Shown: in pieces, positions 25,367-34,533 of the stretch
Layout of the letters: the number at the start of each line of letters is the position of its first letter
Position numbering within the stretch: position 1 is the first letter of the stretch
Source: an uncultured Prevotellaceae bacterium
Lineage (GTDB): Bacteria; Bacteroidota; Bacteroidia; Bacteroidales; Bacteroidaceae
Direction: 5' to 3'
NCBI GenBank assembly: GCA_900316285.1
Contig: ONCG01000003.1
Location: forward strand, 229,727 to 293,726
DNA length: 64,000 nucleotides
Position numbers and translations under genes: made by a program
Notes under the pieces: model-generated
The model's database searches: none
What the model was told of the DNA's origin: nothing
Seen by the model: only the letters and a program-made list of their open reading frames with translations

Positions 25367-26506
25367 ATGAAACGACTTCTAACTATTTGGCTGATGACCG
25401 TCGCCGGGCTTCTGCCAATGGTGGCGCAGGGCTTCTATGACATCAAGGTAACGAACGATGCCGGACAAGAGGTGTCGCTCGGCGACTATCGCGGACAGGT
25501 GCTACTCATCGTAAACACCGCCACGCGCTGTGGATTCACGCCTCAGTATGAGGAACTGGAGGCACTCTACGAGAAATACCACGCTGCAGGACTCGAGATT
25601 CTCGACTTCCCCTGCAACCAGTTCGGCCAGCAGGCACCGGGCACCATTAGCGAGATACACCAGTTCTGCACGGCTAACTTCAACATTCAGTTTCCACAGT
25701 TCGACAAAATCGACGTCAACGGACCGAACGCCTCACCGCTTTTCACTTTCCTGAAAGCTCAGCAGGGCTTCGGAGGATTCGACTCCGCTGACGAACGTGG
25801 GAAGTTCATGGATCAGATGTTGCGCCGTCAGGATGCCGACTACGACAAGAAGGCCGACATCAAATGGAACTTCACGAAATTCCTCGTCAGCCGCGACGGC
25901 CGTGTCGTCAGACGCTTCGAGCCTACCGACAAGATGAGTAATGTGGAGATGGCTATTGAAGCCGAGCTGAATCCTGTGGTGGGAGCTATCATGGCTCGCC
26001 GCTCAGTGCGCAAATACCTCGACCGCCCCGTTGAACACGAGAAGCTCATGACGCTGGCCCGCTGTGCCATCAACGCCCCGAGTGGCATGAACGCACAACC
26101 TTGGCTGGTACGCGTGGTGGAAGACCAAAAACTCATCAACGACGTCACCGAGGTCTACAAGAAGGCGAACGCCGAACAGGTGAAGCGCGATGCCGACTTC
26201 AAGAACATGTTCCGCAATGCACCTAACCTCATCTGCGTGTGCACACCAGCCAAGGGTGGCGGACAACTCGATGCAGGTCTGCTGGGCGAGAACGTCATGT
26301 TGGCTGCTCATGCACTGGGCTTGGGCACATGCTGTCTGGGAGGACCGGTGCGGTTCCTGAAGTCGAATGCCGATGCCCGCTTCTTCCTGGAACGACTCGA
26401 CATCCCGGCCGACTATGAGTTGAACTACATCATCGCCGTGGGCTATCCCGACGAACAACCCGAAGCCCGTCAGCGCGATGCTTCGAAAGTGAAGTTCATC
26501 AAATGA
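25367..26506 (+). CDS. Glutathione peroxidase-like / nitroreductase fusion, exported
   Basis: 380 residues. A signal-like N-terminus (MKRLLTIWLMTVAGLLPMVAQ) is followed by a GPx-type thiol peroxidase with NTATRCGFTPQY (Cys55), FPCNQFG and KWNFTKFL (Trp and Asn of the tetrad). From about residue 205 comes a nitroreductase domain: ARRSVRKYLDRP, NAPSGMNAQPW and LGLGTCCLGG. Both halves are complete and no stop or frame change lies between them. The nitroreductase half would need FMN, which is unusual outside the cytoplasm, although the next gene is also an exported flavin-type protein. It probably works in peroxide or quinone detoxification. Confidence 0.85.
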   Translation: MKRLLTIWLMTVAGLLPMVAQGFYDIKVTNDAGQEVSLGDYRGQVLLIVNTATRCGFTPQYEELEALYEKYHAAGLEILDFPCNQFGQQAPGTISEIHQFCTANFNIQFPQFDKIDVNGPNASPLFTFLKAQQGFGGFDSADERGKFMDQMLRRQDADYDKKADIKWNFTKFLVSRDGRVVRRFEPTDKMSNVEMAIEAELNPVVGAIMARRSVRKYLDRPVEHEKLMTLARCAINAPSGMNAQPWLVRVVEDQKLINDVTEVYKKANAEQVKRDADFKNMFRNAPNLICVCTPAKGGGQLDAGLLGENVMLAAHALGLGTCCLGGPVRFLKSNADARFFLERLDIPADYELNYIIAVGYPDEQPEARQRDASKVKFIK

Positions 26507-26531
26507 AACACCTATTAATAAGATAGAAACA

Positions 26532-27251
26532 ATGAAAAAGTATTCGCTCAACATCCTGCTGCTGGCAGGTGCCTTGGTCTGCGGAGCATGCTCGCCTAAA
26601 GAGCAAAAGGCAGAAGCCAACGTGAATGAGAATGCCACCCCTGAGAAGGTGGAAGTGAAGGAAGTGGAAGGTCGCAAGAACTTCGCCGACAAGACCGTTA
26701 TCACACCCCTTCCCGCCCTGATGATCGCTACATGGGACGCCGAGGGTACACCTGACGTGATGATGGCTGCCTGGGGCGGCCAGTGCGGACCGAAGCACAT
26801 CTGCTTCGAGCTGTCTGCTCACAAAACCACCGATAACATCCGTCTGAAGAAGGCATTTACCATCAGTTTCGCCACGAAGAACGACGTCGCCGAGAGCGAC
26901 TACTTCGGCATGGTGTCGGGCAACGATGTTCCTGACAAAGTGGCTCGTGCGGGCTTTACATTCACTCCGAGCCCGAATGTCGATGCACCCATCATCAACG
27001 AATATAAGATGGCGCTCGAATGTCGCGTCGTCACCTTCGATGAGGACGAGAACGGCGGTGCACGTGTCGTTGGTGAAGTGGTGAACATGAGTGCCGATGA
27101 AAGCATCCTCGACGAGGAAGGCAACATCGATCTTGGCAAGCTGCAGCCCGTCGTCTTCGATTCGTCGAAGAACACCTATCGCGTCGTTGGCGAGAAGGTC
27201 GGCGACGCTTGGGGTTCCGGCAAGCGCATTCAGGAGAAACAAGTGAATTGA
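26532..27251 (+). CDS. Flavin reductase-like lipoprotein
   Basis: 239 residues. The lipobox LVCGACS places it as a lipoprotein (Cys21), with a charged linker up to about residue 60. The rest has the flavin reductase split-barrel features: TPLPALMIATWDAEGTPDVM near 60-80, a SFATKNDVAESDYFGMVSG segment and ALECRVV. It sits 25 bp after the peroxidase-nitroreductase gene and 18 bp before a TlpA-like protein, all forward. The real acceptor is unknown. Confidence 0.8.
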   Translation: MKKYSLNILLLAGALVCGACSPKEQKAEANVNENATPEKVEVKEVEGRKNFADKTVITPLPALMIATWDAEGTPDVMMAAWGGQCGPKHICFELSAHKTTDNIRLKKAFTISFATKNDVAESDYFGMVSGNDVPDKVARAGFTFTPSPNVDAPIINEYKMALECRVVTFDEDENGGARVVGEVVNMSADESILDEEGNIDLGKLQPVVFDSSKNTYRVVGEKVGDAWGSGKRIQEKQVN

Positions 27252-27269
27252 TAATTGATATTTTAGAAA

Positions 27270-28433
27270 ATGAAGAAACTTACAGCTATCGCACTCGTCG
27301 GCATGATTTGTCTGACCGCTTGTGCACAAGAGAAAAAGGCAGTTCCTGCCATGAAGATCATTCCACAGAAGACGCAGCCCGCTGCACCGGCTGGTGAGGA
27401 AATCAGCTACACCGTCAGTGGCACTTGTGCTGCTGATGTAAAAATGGTGTACGTCGTCGACCCCTCTAATCCTCGCAATGTGTTGGACAGCATTGCCGTC
27501 ACCAATGGCAAGTTCAGCTATACGGGCAAGGCCGCTAAAAACGACATGCGCAACATCCATGACGGCAATAAGAACATGTCGTTCATCATCGACGGCACAC
27601 CTGTCGCACTGGATCTTGTAAAAGAAAATCTTTCCGGCTCCGCTTTGAACAACAAGTTTGCCGGCTATCAGCAGAAGATGAAAGTCTTTGCCGATAAGCA
27701 ACAGGCGTTGATTGAACCATTTATGAAAGCTCGCGAGGAAGGCAAGTCACAGGAAGAGTTGCAGGCTATGGTAGGAAAGATTCAGGCAGAACTCGAACCC
27801 ATACAGAAAGAGGAGACGGCATTGGTGAAGCAAATCGTGAAGGAAAATCCCGATAACGTAATCCCTGCCTTCTATCTCCCGAACCTTATTTACGAATGTG
27901 AACTGCCTGAACTGAAGGAGATGCTCAGCGACAAGTATGCCTATAGCAGTCACCCATTACTCGCCCGTCTGAAAAAGCACATTGCTGACGAAGAGAAGAA
28001 GCAGGCCATCGTGGGACAGCAGTTCATCGACATCGAGGAGAACGACGTTGACGGAAATCCTCACAAGCTTAGCGAATACGTGGGCAAGGGCAACTATGTG
28101 CTCATCGACTTCTGGGCTTCGTGGTGTGGTCCCTGCATGCAGGAGATGCCGAACGTAAAGGCTAACTACGACAAGTATCATCCTAAAGGCTTCAACGTTG
28201 TCGGCCTTTCCTTCGACCGCGCCAAGGAGCCGTGGGTGAAAGCCATTAAGGAAAAGGAACTGAACTGGGTACACCTCTCTGACCTGAAGTTCTGGCAGAC
28301 CATCGCTGCTTCCACTTATGGCATCAACGCCATCCCTTCGTCGCTGCTCGTCGACCCACAAGGTAAAGTCATCGCCCGCGATCTGCGTGGTGAGGCTCTC
28401 GGCAAGAAGCTCGCCGAAATCTACGGAGAATAA
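27270..28433 (+). CDS. TlpA/ResA-like thiol-disulfide oxidoreductase
   Basis: 387 residues, lipoprotein-like start MKKLTAIALVGMICLTACAQ. The N-terminal half resembles DUF4369 (beta-rich, then helical). The C-terminal thioredoxin fold carries FWASWCGPCMQEMP at about residue 283, with a CxxC redox centre. It ends the redox cluster and would reduce disulfides in the periplasm or at the outer-membrane face, possibly for the two upstream proteins (inference). Confidence 0.88.
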   Translation: MKKLTAIALVGMICLTACAQEKKAVPAMKIIPQKTQPAAPAGEEISYTVSGTCAADVKMVYVVDPSNPRNVLDSIAVTNGKFSYTGKAAKNDMRNIHDGNKNMSFIIDGTPVALDLVKENLSGSALNNKFAGYQQKMKVFADKQQALIEPFMKAREEGKSQEELQAMVGKIQAELEPIQKEETALVKQIVKENPDNVIPAFYLPNLIYECELPELKEMLSDKYAYSSHPLLARLKKHIADEEKKQAIVGQQFIDIEENDVDGNPHKLSEYVGKGNYVLIDFWASWCGPCMQEMPNVKANYDKYHPKGFNVVGLSFDRAKEPWVKAIKEKELNWVHLSDLKFWQTIAASTYGINAIPSSLLVDPQGKVIARDLRGEALGKKLAEIYGE

Positions 28434-28451
28434 GGACAAAGTAACAAGGTA

Positions 28452-28499
28452 ACAAAGTAACAAGGTAACAATGAGAGTTGTTGCTTTGTTACTTTTTTT
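28452..28499 (+). terminator. Terminator built from GTAACAA repeats
   Basis: AAAGTAACAA (28454-28463) pairs with TTGTTACTTT (28486-28495), followed by a T-run. The stem is made of the same GTAACAAGG tandem repeat that occurs in the GSCFA gene and next to nusB. Confidence 0.6.
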
Positions 28500-28545
28500 G
28501 TTTCGTGGGTTTAGTAAAATGCGTGTTCATGTGTATTACTTGTGT

Positions 28546-29049
28546 ATGAACGAACGAAAAGAACTCATTCAGCAGCTGTTCCGACAGCATTACCGGCAGA
28601 TGTACCGACTGGCCATCCTACTGCTGCACGACGATGCCGAGAGCAAGGACGTGGTGCACGACGTCTTTGCACAGTTGCTCAGCGACCCACGCCCCATGCG
28701 CGAGGAGTCGGCCCAGGCTTTTCTGCTCACCTGCGTACGCAACAGATGTCTCAACCTGATGCGCAACCGACAGATTCAGGAGCGCATCCAGCACCTCTAC
28801 CGGCTCGACCTCGAGACCGCCGCTCTCTCCGAACGGCAACTCAGCGAGGAGGCTGAGGGACTGGCCGAAGCCGTAGGCCTGCTGCAGCCGCCCGTGTGCC
28901 GCACCATCATCGTGCGACACTTCCGCGACGGCCTCACCTTCAGCGAGATAGCCCGCGAGCTGCAAGTCAGCGAGACCACGGTCTACAAGCATCTGCGCCG
29001 TGCGCTGGAATCATTACGCGAACATCTTAAAAACCCGAAGCACCCATGA
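28546..29049 (+). CDS. ECF RNA polymerase sigma factor
   Basis: 167 residues. Region 2 is seen at LFRQHYRQMYRLAILLLHDDAESKDVVHDVFAQL and region 4 at LTFSEIARELQVSETTVYKHLRRAL, the Bacteroidetes sigma-70 family ECF pattern. The ATG at 28546 (MNERKELIQQL) is preferred because residues read upstream come from the terminator repeat. The stop overlaps the anti-sigma start (ATGA), so the two are translationally coupled. Confidence 0.9.
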   Translation: MNERKELIQQLFRQHYRQMYRLAILLLHDDAESKDVVHDVFAQLLSDPRPMREESAQAFLLTCVRNRCLNLMRNRQIQERIQHLYRLDLETAALSERQLSEEAEGLAEAVGLLQPPVCRTIIVRHFRDGLTFSEIARELQVSETTVYKHLRRALESLREHLKNPKHP

Positions 29050-29729
29050 ACAAGACCGACCTTCTGCTCCAGATGCTGGAGCACCCCCATGACTACAGTG
29101 CCGCCGAATGGCAGCAGATACTCGAGGACGACGAGTGCCGCGAGCTCTACGAGCTGATGGCGACGACGCGCGGAGCCCTCGATGCCGCCCGCGCCTGCGA
29201 GCAACTCACCGACGAGCAAATCGATGCCGAGTGGCAGTCGTTCGAAATGGAAAATGGAGAATGGAAAATGGAAAATTCTACCGAGCGCCCCCATTCTCAA
29301 TTTTCCATTCTCAATTTTCCATTCGAAAGGATTGCCGCCATCTTCATCGCAGCCCTCATGCTTTCAGGCATTGCGCTGGCTGCCATCCACATCGTGCGCC
29401 AGCAGGCAGCAGATAAGGCGAAGACAACGGCTCAGGAGATGCCGACGTCAGTTTCACATCAGCCCATCGTGCCGGCCGACACCGTCACGACCGATACCGC
29501 CGCCGTCGCAGAGACCGTCGTCTTCGACAATGTGCCACTCGACAGCATTGCGAAAGCCATTGCCGCCTATCACCACCTGCCAATGGAGATAGAGAACGAC
29601 GAGGCGCGCCAGCTGCGTTTCTTCTTTGAATGGAATCAGAAGGACAGTCTGCAGGAGGTCGTTGAAAAGTTGAACATGTTCGAACACGTCACGATGGCTG
29701 TTGAGAACGGAAAACTGATGGTCAGATGA
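29046..29729 (+). CDS. FecR-like anti-sigma factor
   Basis: 227 residues. A cytoplasmic N-terminal helical part (residues 1-65), one membrane helix IAAIFIAALMLSGIALAAI at about 97-115, and a periplasmic part ending in a DUF4974-like domain (VPLDSIAKAIAAYHHLPMEI...VEKLNMFEHVTMAVENGKLMV). It binds the partner sigma factor and releases it on a signal from the receptor. Residues about 66-94 are encoded by a GGAGAATGG-type inverted repeat just before the helix. It overlaps both neighbours by four bases. Confidence 0.85.
   Translation: MNKTDLLLQMLEHPHDYSAAEWQQILEDDECRELYELMATTRGALDAARACEQLTDEQIDAEWQSFEMENGEWKMENSTERPHSQFSILNFPFERIAAIFIAALMLSGIALAAIHIVRQQAADKAKTTAQEMPTSVSHQPIVPADTVTTDTAAVAETVVFDNVPLDSIAKAIAAYHHLPMEIENDEARQLRFFFEWNQKDSLQEVVEKLNMFEHVTMAVENGKLMVR
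29245..29326. repeat. GGAAAATGGAGAATGG inverted repeat in the anti-sigma gene
   Basis: A left arm of AATGGA-type repeats (29245-29278) and an inverted right arm of TTCCATTC-type repeats (29291-29326) around a 12-base centre, read in frame. Confidence 0.7.
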
Positions 29730-32338
29730 TGAAACACCTTGTTATCTCTCTCATGGCCCTGTGCTGTTGTGTCAGCATCAGTGGGCAGCATATCACGCGC
29801 AGCTACAACAACGTTGCGATGCCGGAGGTGCTGCGCGACCTCAGCCAACAGTCGCGCGACTACACGGTCAGTTTCCTCTACAACGAGTTGGAGGACTTCC
29901 GCGTGACCACCGACATCAAGCGCAAGTCACTGCCTGAAGCCATCATGCAGGTCGTCGGATTCTATCCAATCCGAGTCGTCAATCGTGGAGAACACGAACT
30001 CTATGTGGAGTGCACCCACAAAACCGACCGCCACCTCACGGGCACCATCGTCGACGAGCAAGGGCTGCCCGTGGCCTATGCCAACGTGGCCGTGATGAAT
30101 CCTGCCGACTCCACGTTGCTCAGTGGAGGCGTGTCGAATGAGAGCGGCTACTTCGCCATACCCTTCGAAACTCTTCCCCCAGTCGGGGGAGGTCGGGAGG
30201 GGGCCGTCCTCGCCCGCATCTCTTTCGTCGGCTATAAGACCGTCTTCAAGTTGAGCAACAAAGAGTATCTCGGCACCATCCGTCTGCAGCCAGAGAGCTA
30301 TACGATTAACGGTGTGACCGTGGAGGGCGAGCGCCCGAAGGTGAAACTGGAGGGAAACACACTCGTGATGAATGTGGAAGGAACAGTGATGGAACGACTG
30401 GGCACCGCCGAGGATGTTCTCTCGCGTGTGCCGATGATTTCGAAGAAAGGCGAGGGGTTCGAGATCTTAGGCAAAGGCACACCACTCATCTATGTGAACA
30501 ACCGTAAGCTTACCGACCTGCAAGAGCTGCGGAACATCCAGTCGGACTTCATCCGAAGCGTGGAAGTGGTTCAGAACCCCGGTGCCCGCTACGATGCATC
30601 GGTACAGGCCGTCATCGTCATCCGTACTAAGCGGGCAGCTGGCGAAGGACTTGGTGTGGAGCTGACGTCGTGGAGCCGCAAGGGACGCGGCTATCAGAAC
30701 AACGAGCGCATCAACCTGACCTATCGGGAAGGGGGCCTCGAACTCTTTGCCAACCTCTTCGGAGCCTACAACAAGCGGTGGCAGACAGGCGAGTTCGAGC
30801 AAACCGTCTTTGCCGACACGCTGTGGGTTATCAAGAACCGTCAGGACTTCACCACACGCAACCCCTTCCTGGAAGGGCGCGCCGGTTTCAACTACCAGCT
30901 GAACGACAACAGTTCCTTCGGCGGATATTACGAACACACCTACGACTACGTGAAGATCAGTGGCACCGACACCGACGAACTGCTGGCCAACGGCAACATG
31001 TATGACCACCTTGTAAACCACAGCGTGAAGCGTCAGAAAGGCCTGCCGCGCCACGAGGTGAACCTCTACTACGTGGGCAAGATTGGCAAGATGGACATCA
31101 ACTTCAATGCCGACTACTCCTTCCGCCATCAGCACAACCGCACCACGCAGCAGGAGCTGAGCGAGGAGTACGACGACCGCGACGTCAGCATCGACAACCT
31201 GACGCGAAGCCGCATGATGGCAGAGAAACTTATCGTGAGCCATCCGCTGTGGAAAGGGCAGATAGAGGTTGGCGAGGAATTCACCTATACGCAATGGACC
31301 AATGACTTCAAAAACCGAGAGGGCTACATCGCCAACAGCAACAATGAGCAGCACGAGCAAAACATGGCGCCCTTCGTGGAACTGCGGCAGCAACTGGGCC
31401 GCCTGCAACTGCAGGCCGGTCTGCGCTACGAGCACGTGGAGTCGGAATACTTCGTCAGCGGAGAGCGGCGCAATGACCAAAGCCGCTCGTACGACGGTTT
31501 GTTCCCGTCGCTGGCTGTCTCCACACAACTCCCCATGCGCGGGGAGGGAGCGGGAGTGGGGCTCTCACTCAGTTACTCCAAGCGCACCACGCGTCCCAGC
31601 TACTGGCAGCTGAGCAGCGATGTGGTCTACGAGAACCGGCTGAACATGCAGACGGGCAATCCCTACCTGCAGCCCGTGAAGTACCATCAGTTCAACCTCA
31701 CGGCGATGTGGCGATGGCTCTTCCTGAGCACCAACTTCACTCGCAGCATCGATCCGATCCTCTACACGGCAGAGAGTCTGCCCGAGGATAGCAAGGTGAA
31801 CTTCGTGACCTACAAGAACTACGACCATGCCGACTGGCTCACGGTCACGCTAGGCATTCAGAAGATTGTTAAGATCAGTAGTGCTGCCACGTGGACTCCG
31901 CAATGGAACGTCATGCTGATGAAGCCGTGGTTCAAATCGCTGTTCCTCGATGAAGAGAAGAGTTTCAACCGCCCGATGCTCGCCTTGCAGCTGGGCAACA
32001 TCGTGACATTGCCGCACGACTGGCTCTTGCAGGCTGACTTCAACATGCACACCCATGGTTACCAGCAAAATGTATGGTTCAATTGTACCAACGCCATGCT
32101 CTCGCTGAGCGTCAGCAAAGACTTCTTCAAGCGCAGACTGAACGTGAAGCTGACGGGCAACGACCTCTTCAACGGGGCCATCAACCGTTTCACGCTCTAC
32201 AGCAACCGCATGATGTTCCGCAAGATGGAGGACAACGACTCGCGCTGCGTACAGCTCTCCCTGCGCTACCGCTTCAACGTCACACCGTCGAAGTATAAAG
32301 GTACGGGTGCAGGTAATGCCGAGAAAAACCGACTGTGA
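29726..32338 (+). CDS. STN-domain TonB-dependent receptor-like outer-membrane protein
   Basis: 870 residues: signal peptide, an STN domain (about 25-95), a carboxypeptidase-regulatory-like module (LTGTIVDEQGLPVAYANVAV..., about 100-190), a plug and a beta-barrel ending LSLRYRFNV. The STN domain fits signalling to the upstream anti-sigma factor, so the three genes form a self-contained trans-envelope switch. There is no SusD-type partner. Two short C-rich repeat arms are read in frame, at about residues 150-160 (LPPVGGGREG) and 602-612 (LPMRGEGAGVG). The ligand is unknown. Confidence 0.82.
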   Translation: MMKHLVISLMALCCCVSISGQHITRSYNNVAMPEVLRDLSQQSRDYTVSFLYNELEDFRVTTDIKRKSLPEAIMQVVGFYPIRVVNRGEHELYVECTHKTDRHLTGTIVDEQGLPVAYANVAVMNPADSTLLSGGVSNESGYFAIPFETLPPVGGGREGAVLARISFVGYKTVFKLSNKEYLGTIRLQPESYTINGVTVEGERPKVKLEGNTLVMNVEGTVMERLGTAEDVLSRVPMISKKGEGFEILGKGTPLIYVNNRKLTDLQELRNIQSDFIRSVEVVQNPGARYDASVQAVIVIRTKRAAGEGLGVELTSWSRKGRGYQNNERINLTYREGGLELFANLFGAYNKRWQTGEFEQTVFADTLWVIKNRQDFTTRNPFLEGRAGFNYQLNDNSSFGGYYEHTYDYVKISGTDTDELLANGNMYDHLVNHSVKRQKGLPRHEVNLYYVGKIGKMDINFNADYSFRHQHNRTTQQELSEEYDDRDVSIDNLTRSRMMAEKLIVSHPLWKGQIEVGEEFTYTQWTNDFKNREGYIANSNNEQHEQNMAPFVELRQQLGRLQLQAGLRYEHVESEYFVSGERRNDQSRSYDGLFPSLAVSTQLPMRGEGAGVGLSLSYSKRTTRPSYWQLSSDVVYENRLNMQTGNPYLQPVKYHQFNLTAMWRWLFLSTNFTRSIDPILYTAESLPEDSKVNFVTYKNYDHADWLTVTLGIQKIVKISSAATWTPQWNVMLMKPWFKSLFLDEEKSFNRPMLALQLGNIVTLPHDWLLQADFNMHTHGYQQNVWFNCTNAMLSLSVSKDFFKRRLNVKLTGNDLFNGAINRFTLYSNRMMFRKMEDNDSRCVQLSLRYRFNVTPSKYKGTGAGNAEKNRL
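30172..30204. repeat. R2 arm inside the receptor gene (first)
   Basis: CTTCCCCCAGTCGGGGGAGG followed by TCGGGAGGGGG. In frame, in a loop of the regulatory-like module. Confidence 0.55.
31528..31562. repeat. R2 arm inside the receptor gene (second)
   Basis: ACTCCCCATGCGCGGGGAGG followed by GAGCGGGAGTGGGG. In frame, between barrel strands. Confidence 0.55.
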
Positions 32339-32466
32339 ACAAGGTAAGAGGTAAGAGGTAAAAGGTTATGATTACTCTTGAAGCTCGCCATTACTGGCAC
32401 AAAAGCAAATCATGACCTCTTACCTATTACCTGTTACCTATTCTGTTAACTTGTTACCTTGGTAAA

Positions 32467-32551
32467 GGGCGTTCCGCTACAAAGATGATTTTACCTGCCT
32501 CATCATTACTACAAAAAGATAAAAGCATCTTGGGCGGAACGTCTCCCTTCA
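32467..32551. terminator. Long hairpin between converging genes
   Basis: CGTTCCGC and AAAGATG pair with CATCTT and GCGGAACG across about 45 bases. It lies between the receptor gene and the ion exchanger and could stop transcription from either side. Upstream of it is a TAAGAGG/TTACC tandem-repeat inverted pair. Confidence 0.4.
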
Positions 32552-32566
32552 ACTGATATACTTTGT

Positions 32567-33508
32567 TTACACTGCTCCTGCCACGAGCCAGCCCATATAG
32601 CCGAGGAAGATGGCGGTGAGTACGGCACCCTCCCAGCGGGCCACGGTGAGCTTCGTGTAGGAGAACAGCCACAGCAATAGCACCGAGATGGTCATCATGG
32701 CGAAGTCGACGAGCGTGATGCCCTGCACCTGCATCGGGCAAATCAGACCTGCAGCGCCGAGGATGAGCAGGATGTTCAGCACGTTGGAGCCCAGCACATT
32801 GCCAATGGCGATGCCGCTGTTGCCCTTGCGGGCTGCCACCACACTCGTGGCGAGCTCAGGCAGCGACGTGCCGCCGGCCACGATGGTCAGACCAATCACG
32901 GCCTCGCTCACGCCCAGCGTCTGGGCTACGCTGGTAGCACCGTCGACGAAGATGTTCGAACCCACCACCAGGCAGGCCAGTCCCAGCACCAGCAGTCCTA
33001 CCGACTTCAGTACCGAGTAGCCGCGCGGGGCAGCTTGTTCCTGCTCGATGGCATGGCTGCCCTTGGCGCCGCGCAGCGTCACCCACATGAAGGCCAGGAA
33101 GCCTACGAAGAGCAGCGCCGCATCTACGCGCGAGAGGTCGCCGTCCATCAGCACCATCACGGTCAGCGCCACCGATGCCAGCAGCGCCACCGGCACATCT
33201 TTCTTTATCGTAGATGGCAGAATGGTCATTGGTGCCACCATCGCCGCCACACCCACAATAAGCATGGTGTTGAAGATGTTCGAGCCCACCACATTACCCA
33301 CGGCCAGGTCGGCGGTGCCTTTCAGTGCCGACACCAAGCTCACGCAGAACTCCGGTGCCGACGTGCCCAGCGCCACGATGGTCAGTCCAATCACTATCTG
33401 CGGAATCTCCATCCGCTCGGCAAGCGCTACGGCGCCGTCGGTCAGGCGGTCGGCACCCCAAAGGACAAGCACCACGCCAGCAATAATCATCAGAATGTTT
33501 ACAATCAT
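32567..33508 (-). CDS. Calcium/sodium antiporter (CaCA family, YrbG-like)
   Basis: 313 residues with ten or so helices and the two inverted alpha repeats of the family: GLTIVALGTSAPEFCVSL near residues 40-60 and GLTIVAGGTSLPELATSVV near 205-225, each followed by GNVVGSNIFN or GNVLGSNVLN. It exchanges cations across the inner membrane. Its partner ion is inferred from the family. Confidence 0.92.
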   Translation of the reverse strand: MIVNILMIIAGVVLVLWGADRLTDGAVALAERMEIPQIVIGLTIVALGTSAPEFCVSLVSALKGTADLAVGNVVGSNIFNTMLIVGVAAMVAPMTILPSTIKKDVPVALLASVALTVMVLMDGDLSRVDAALLFVGFLAFMWVTLRGAKGSHAIEQEQAAPRGYSVLKSVGLLVLGLACLVVGSNIFVDGATSVAQTLGVSEAVIGLTIVAGGTSLPELATSVVAARKGNSGIAIGNVLGSNVLNILLILGAAGLICPMQVQGITLVDFAMMTISVLLLWLFSYTKLTVARWEGAVLTAIFLGYMGWLVAGAV

Positions 33509-33652
33509 ATCTTGTAATTTGCTAATTATATTCTATTTCCGCAATGCGGGCTTTCAAAAACACGAGAAAACACCAAAAACATGAAAAAACAATTTGGTAT
33601 TCTTCTGTTTTCTTTGTATTCTTCTGTTTTCTTAAAGACGCGACAGCGTACC

Positions 33653-34432
33653 TCACTGCCTCTGCCTCACCGCCTCATACAGCAGGATGGCGGCACTCAC
33701 CGACACGTTCAGCGAGTCGGCGACGCCAAGCATCGGGATGCGGATGTGGGCTGTGGCCGCGCGACGCCACTGGTCGGTGAGGCCTGTTGCCTCAGTACCC
33801 ATCACGATGGCTGTGGGCCGACGCATGTCGGTATCGTAATAGAGCTCGGAGTCTTGCAGCTGTGCCGTAAGGATGCTGATGCCGCGACGCTGCAGGAACG
33901 CAATGCACTCCTCCGACGTGCAGGCCACCATTGGCATGCTGAACACCGCACCCGTGGAGGCACGCACCACATTGGGATTGAAGAGGTCGGTCAACGGGTC
34001 GCAGACCACCACTGCATCGGCTCCGGCAGCATCAGCACTGCGCAGGATAGCACCCAGGTTGCCAGGCTTCTCCACACTCTCCAGCACCACGATGAGCGGA
34101 TTCTCCGTCAGCGGCAGGTCGGCAAGCTGCCATTGGCGCGTGCGCACCTCGGCAATCATACCTTCGGTACTGCCGCGATAAGCCATGCGCTCGTAGACCT
34201 TCGGTGTCACCAGGTACAGGTCGTACGACCCCTGCGGCACCACCGAGGCCACTTCCGGAGTACAGAACAACGTCTGCACCTCGAAGCCAGCCGCCAGACA
34301 ACGCTCTATCTCACGGCGACCCTCCACGACGAAGAGTCCCGCCTCGCGACGTTCCGACGACTTCTGCTGCAGGGCCAACAGGCGCTTCACCTTCGGGTTC
34401 TGCACGCTTGATATGACGTTGTCTGTGTTCAT
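33653..34432 (-). CDS. TrmH/SpoU-family RNA 2'-O-methyltransferase
   Basis: 259 residues. An N-terminal substrate-binding part (KVKRLLALQQKSSERREAGLFVVEG) precedes the SPOUT knot with VLESVEKPGNLGAILRSADAAGAD, AIVMGTEATGLTDQW and IPMLGVADSLNVSVSAAILLYE. It methylates rRNA or tRNA; the target nucleotide cannot be assigned. Divergent from the DUF554 gene. Confidence 0.9.
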   Translation of the reverse strand: MNTDNVISSVQNPKVKRLLALQQKSSERREAGLFVVEGRREIERCLAAGFEVQTLFCTPEVASVVPQGSYDLYLVTPKVYERMAYRGSTEGMIAEVRTRQWQLADLPLTENPLIVVLESVEKPGNLGAILRSADAAGADAVVVCDPLTDLFNPNVVRASTGAVFSMPMVACTSEECIAFLQRRGISILTAQLQDSELYYDTDMRRPTAIVMGTEATGLTDQWRRAATAHIRIPMLGVADSLNVSVSAAILLYEAVRQRQ

Positions 34433-34450
34433 CTTTAACTATTTTCTGTG

Positions 34451-34488
34451 CAAAGGTAATGAAAATTCCGAAAAAAACATTACTTTTG
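34451..34488. promoter_or_regulatory. Divergent -7 boxes between the methylase and DUF554 genes
   Basis: TACCTTTG on the minus strand (34451-34458) for the methylase and TACTTTTG on the plus strand (34481-34488) for DUF554. Matching -33 boxes are not convincing. Confidence 0.4.
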
Positions 34489-34533
34489 CAACGGAAAATG
34501 AATGTGAAACTCAAAACAACAAACTAGATACTT

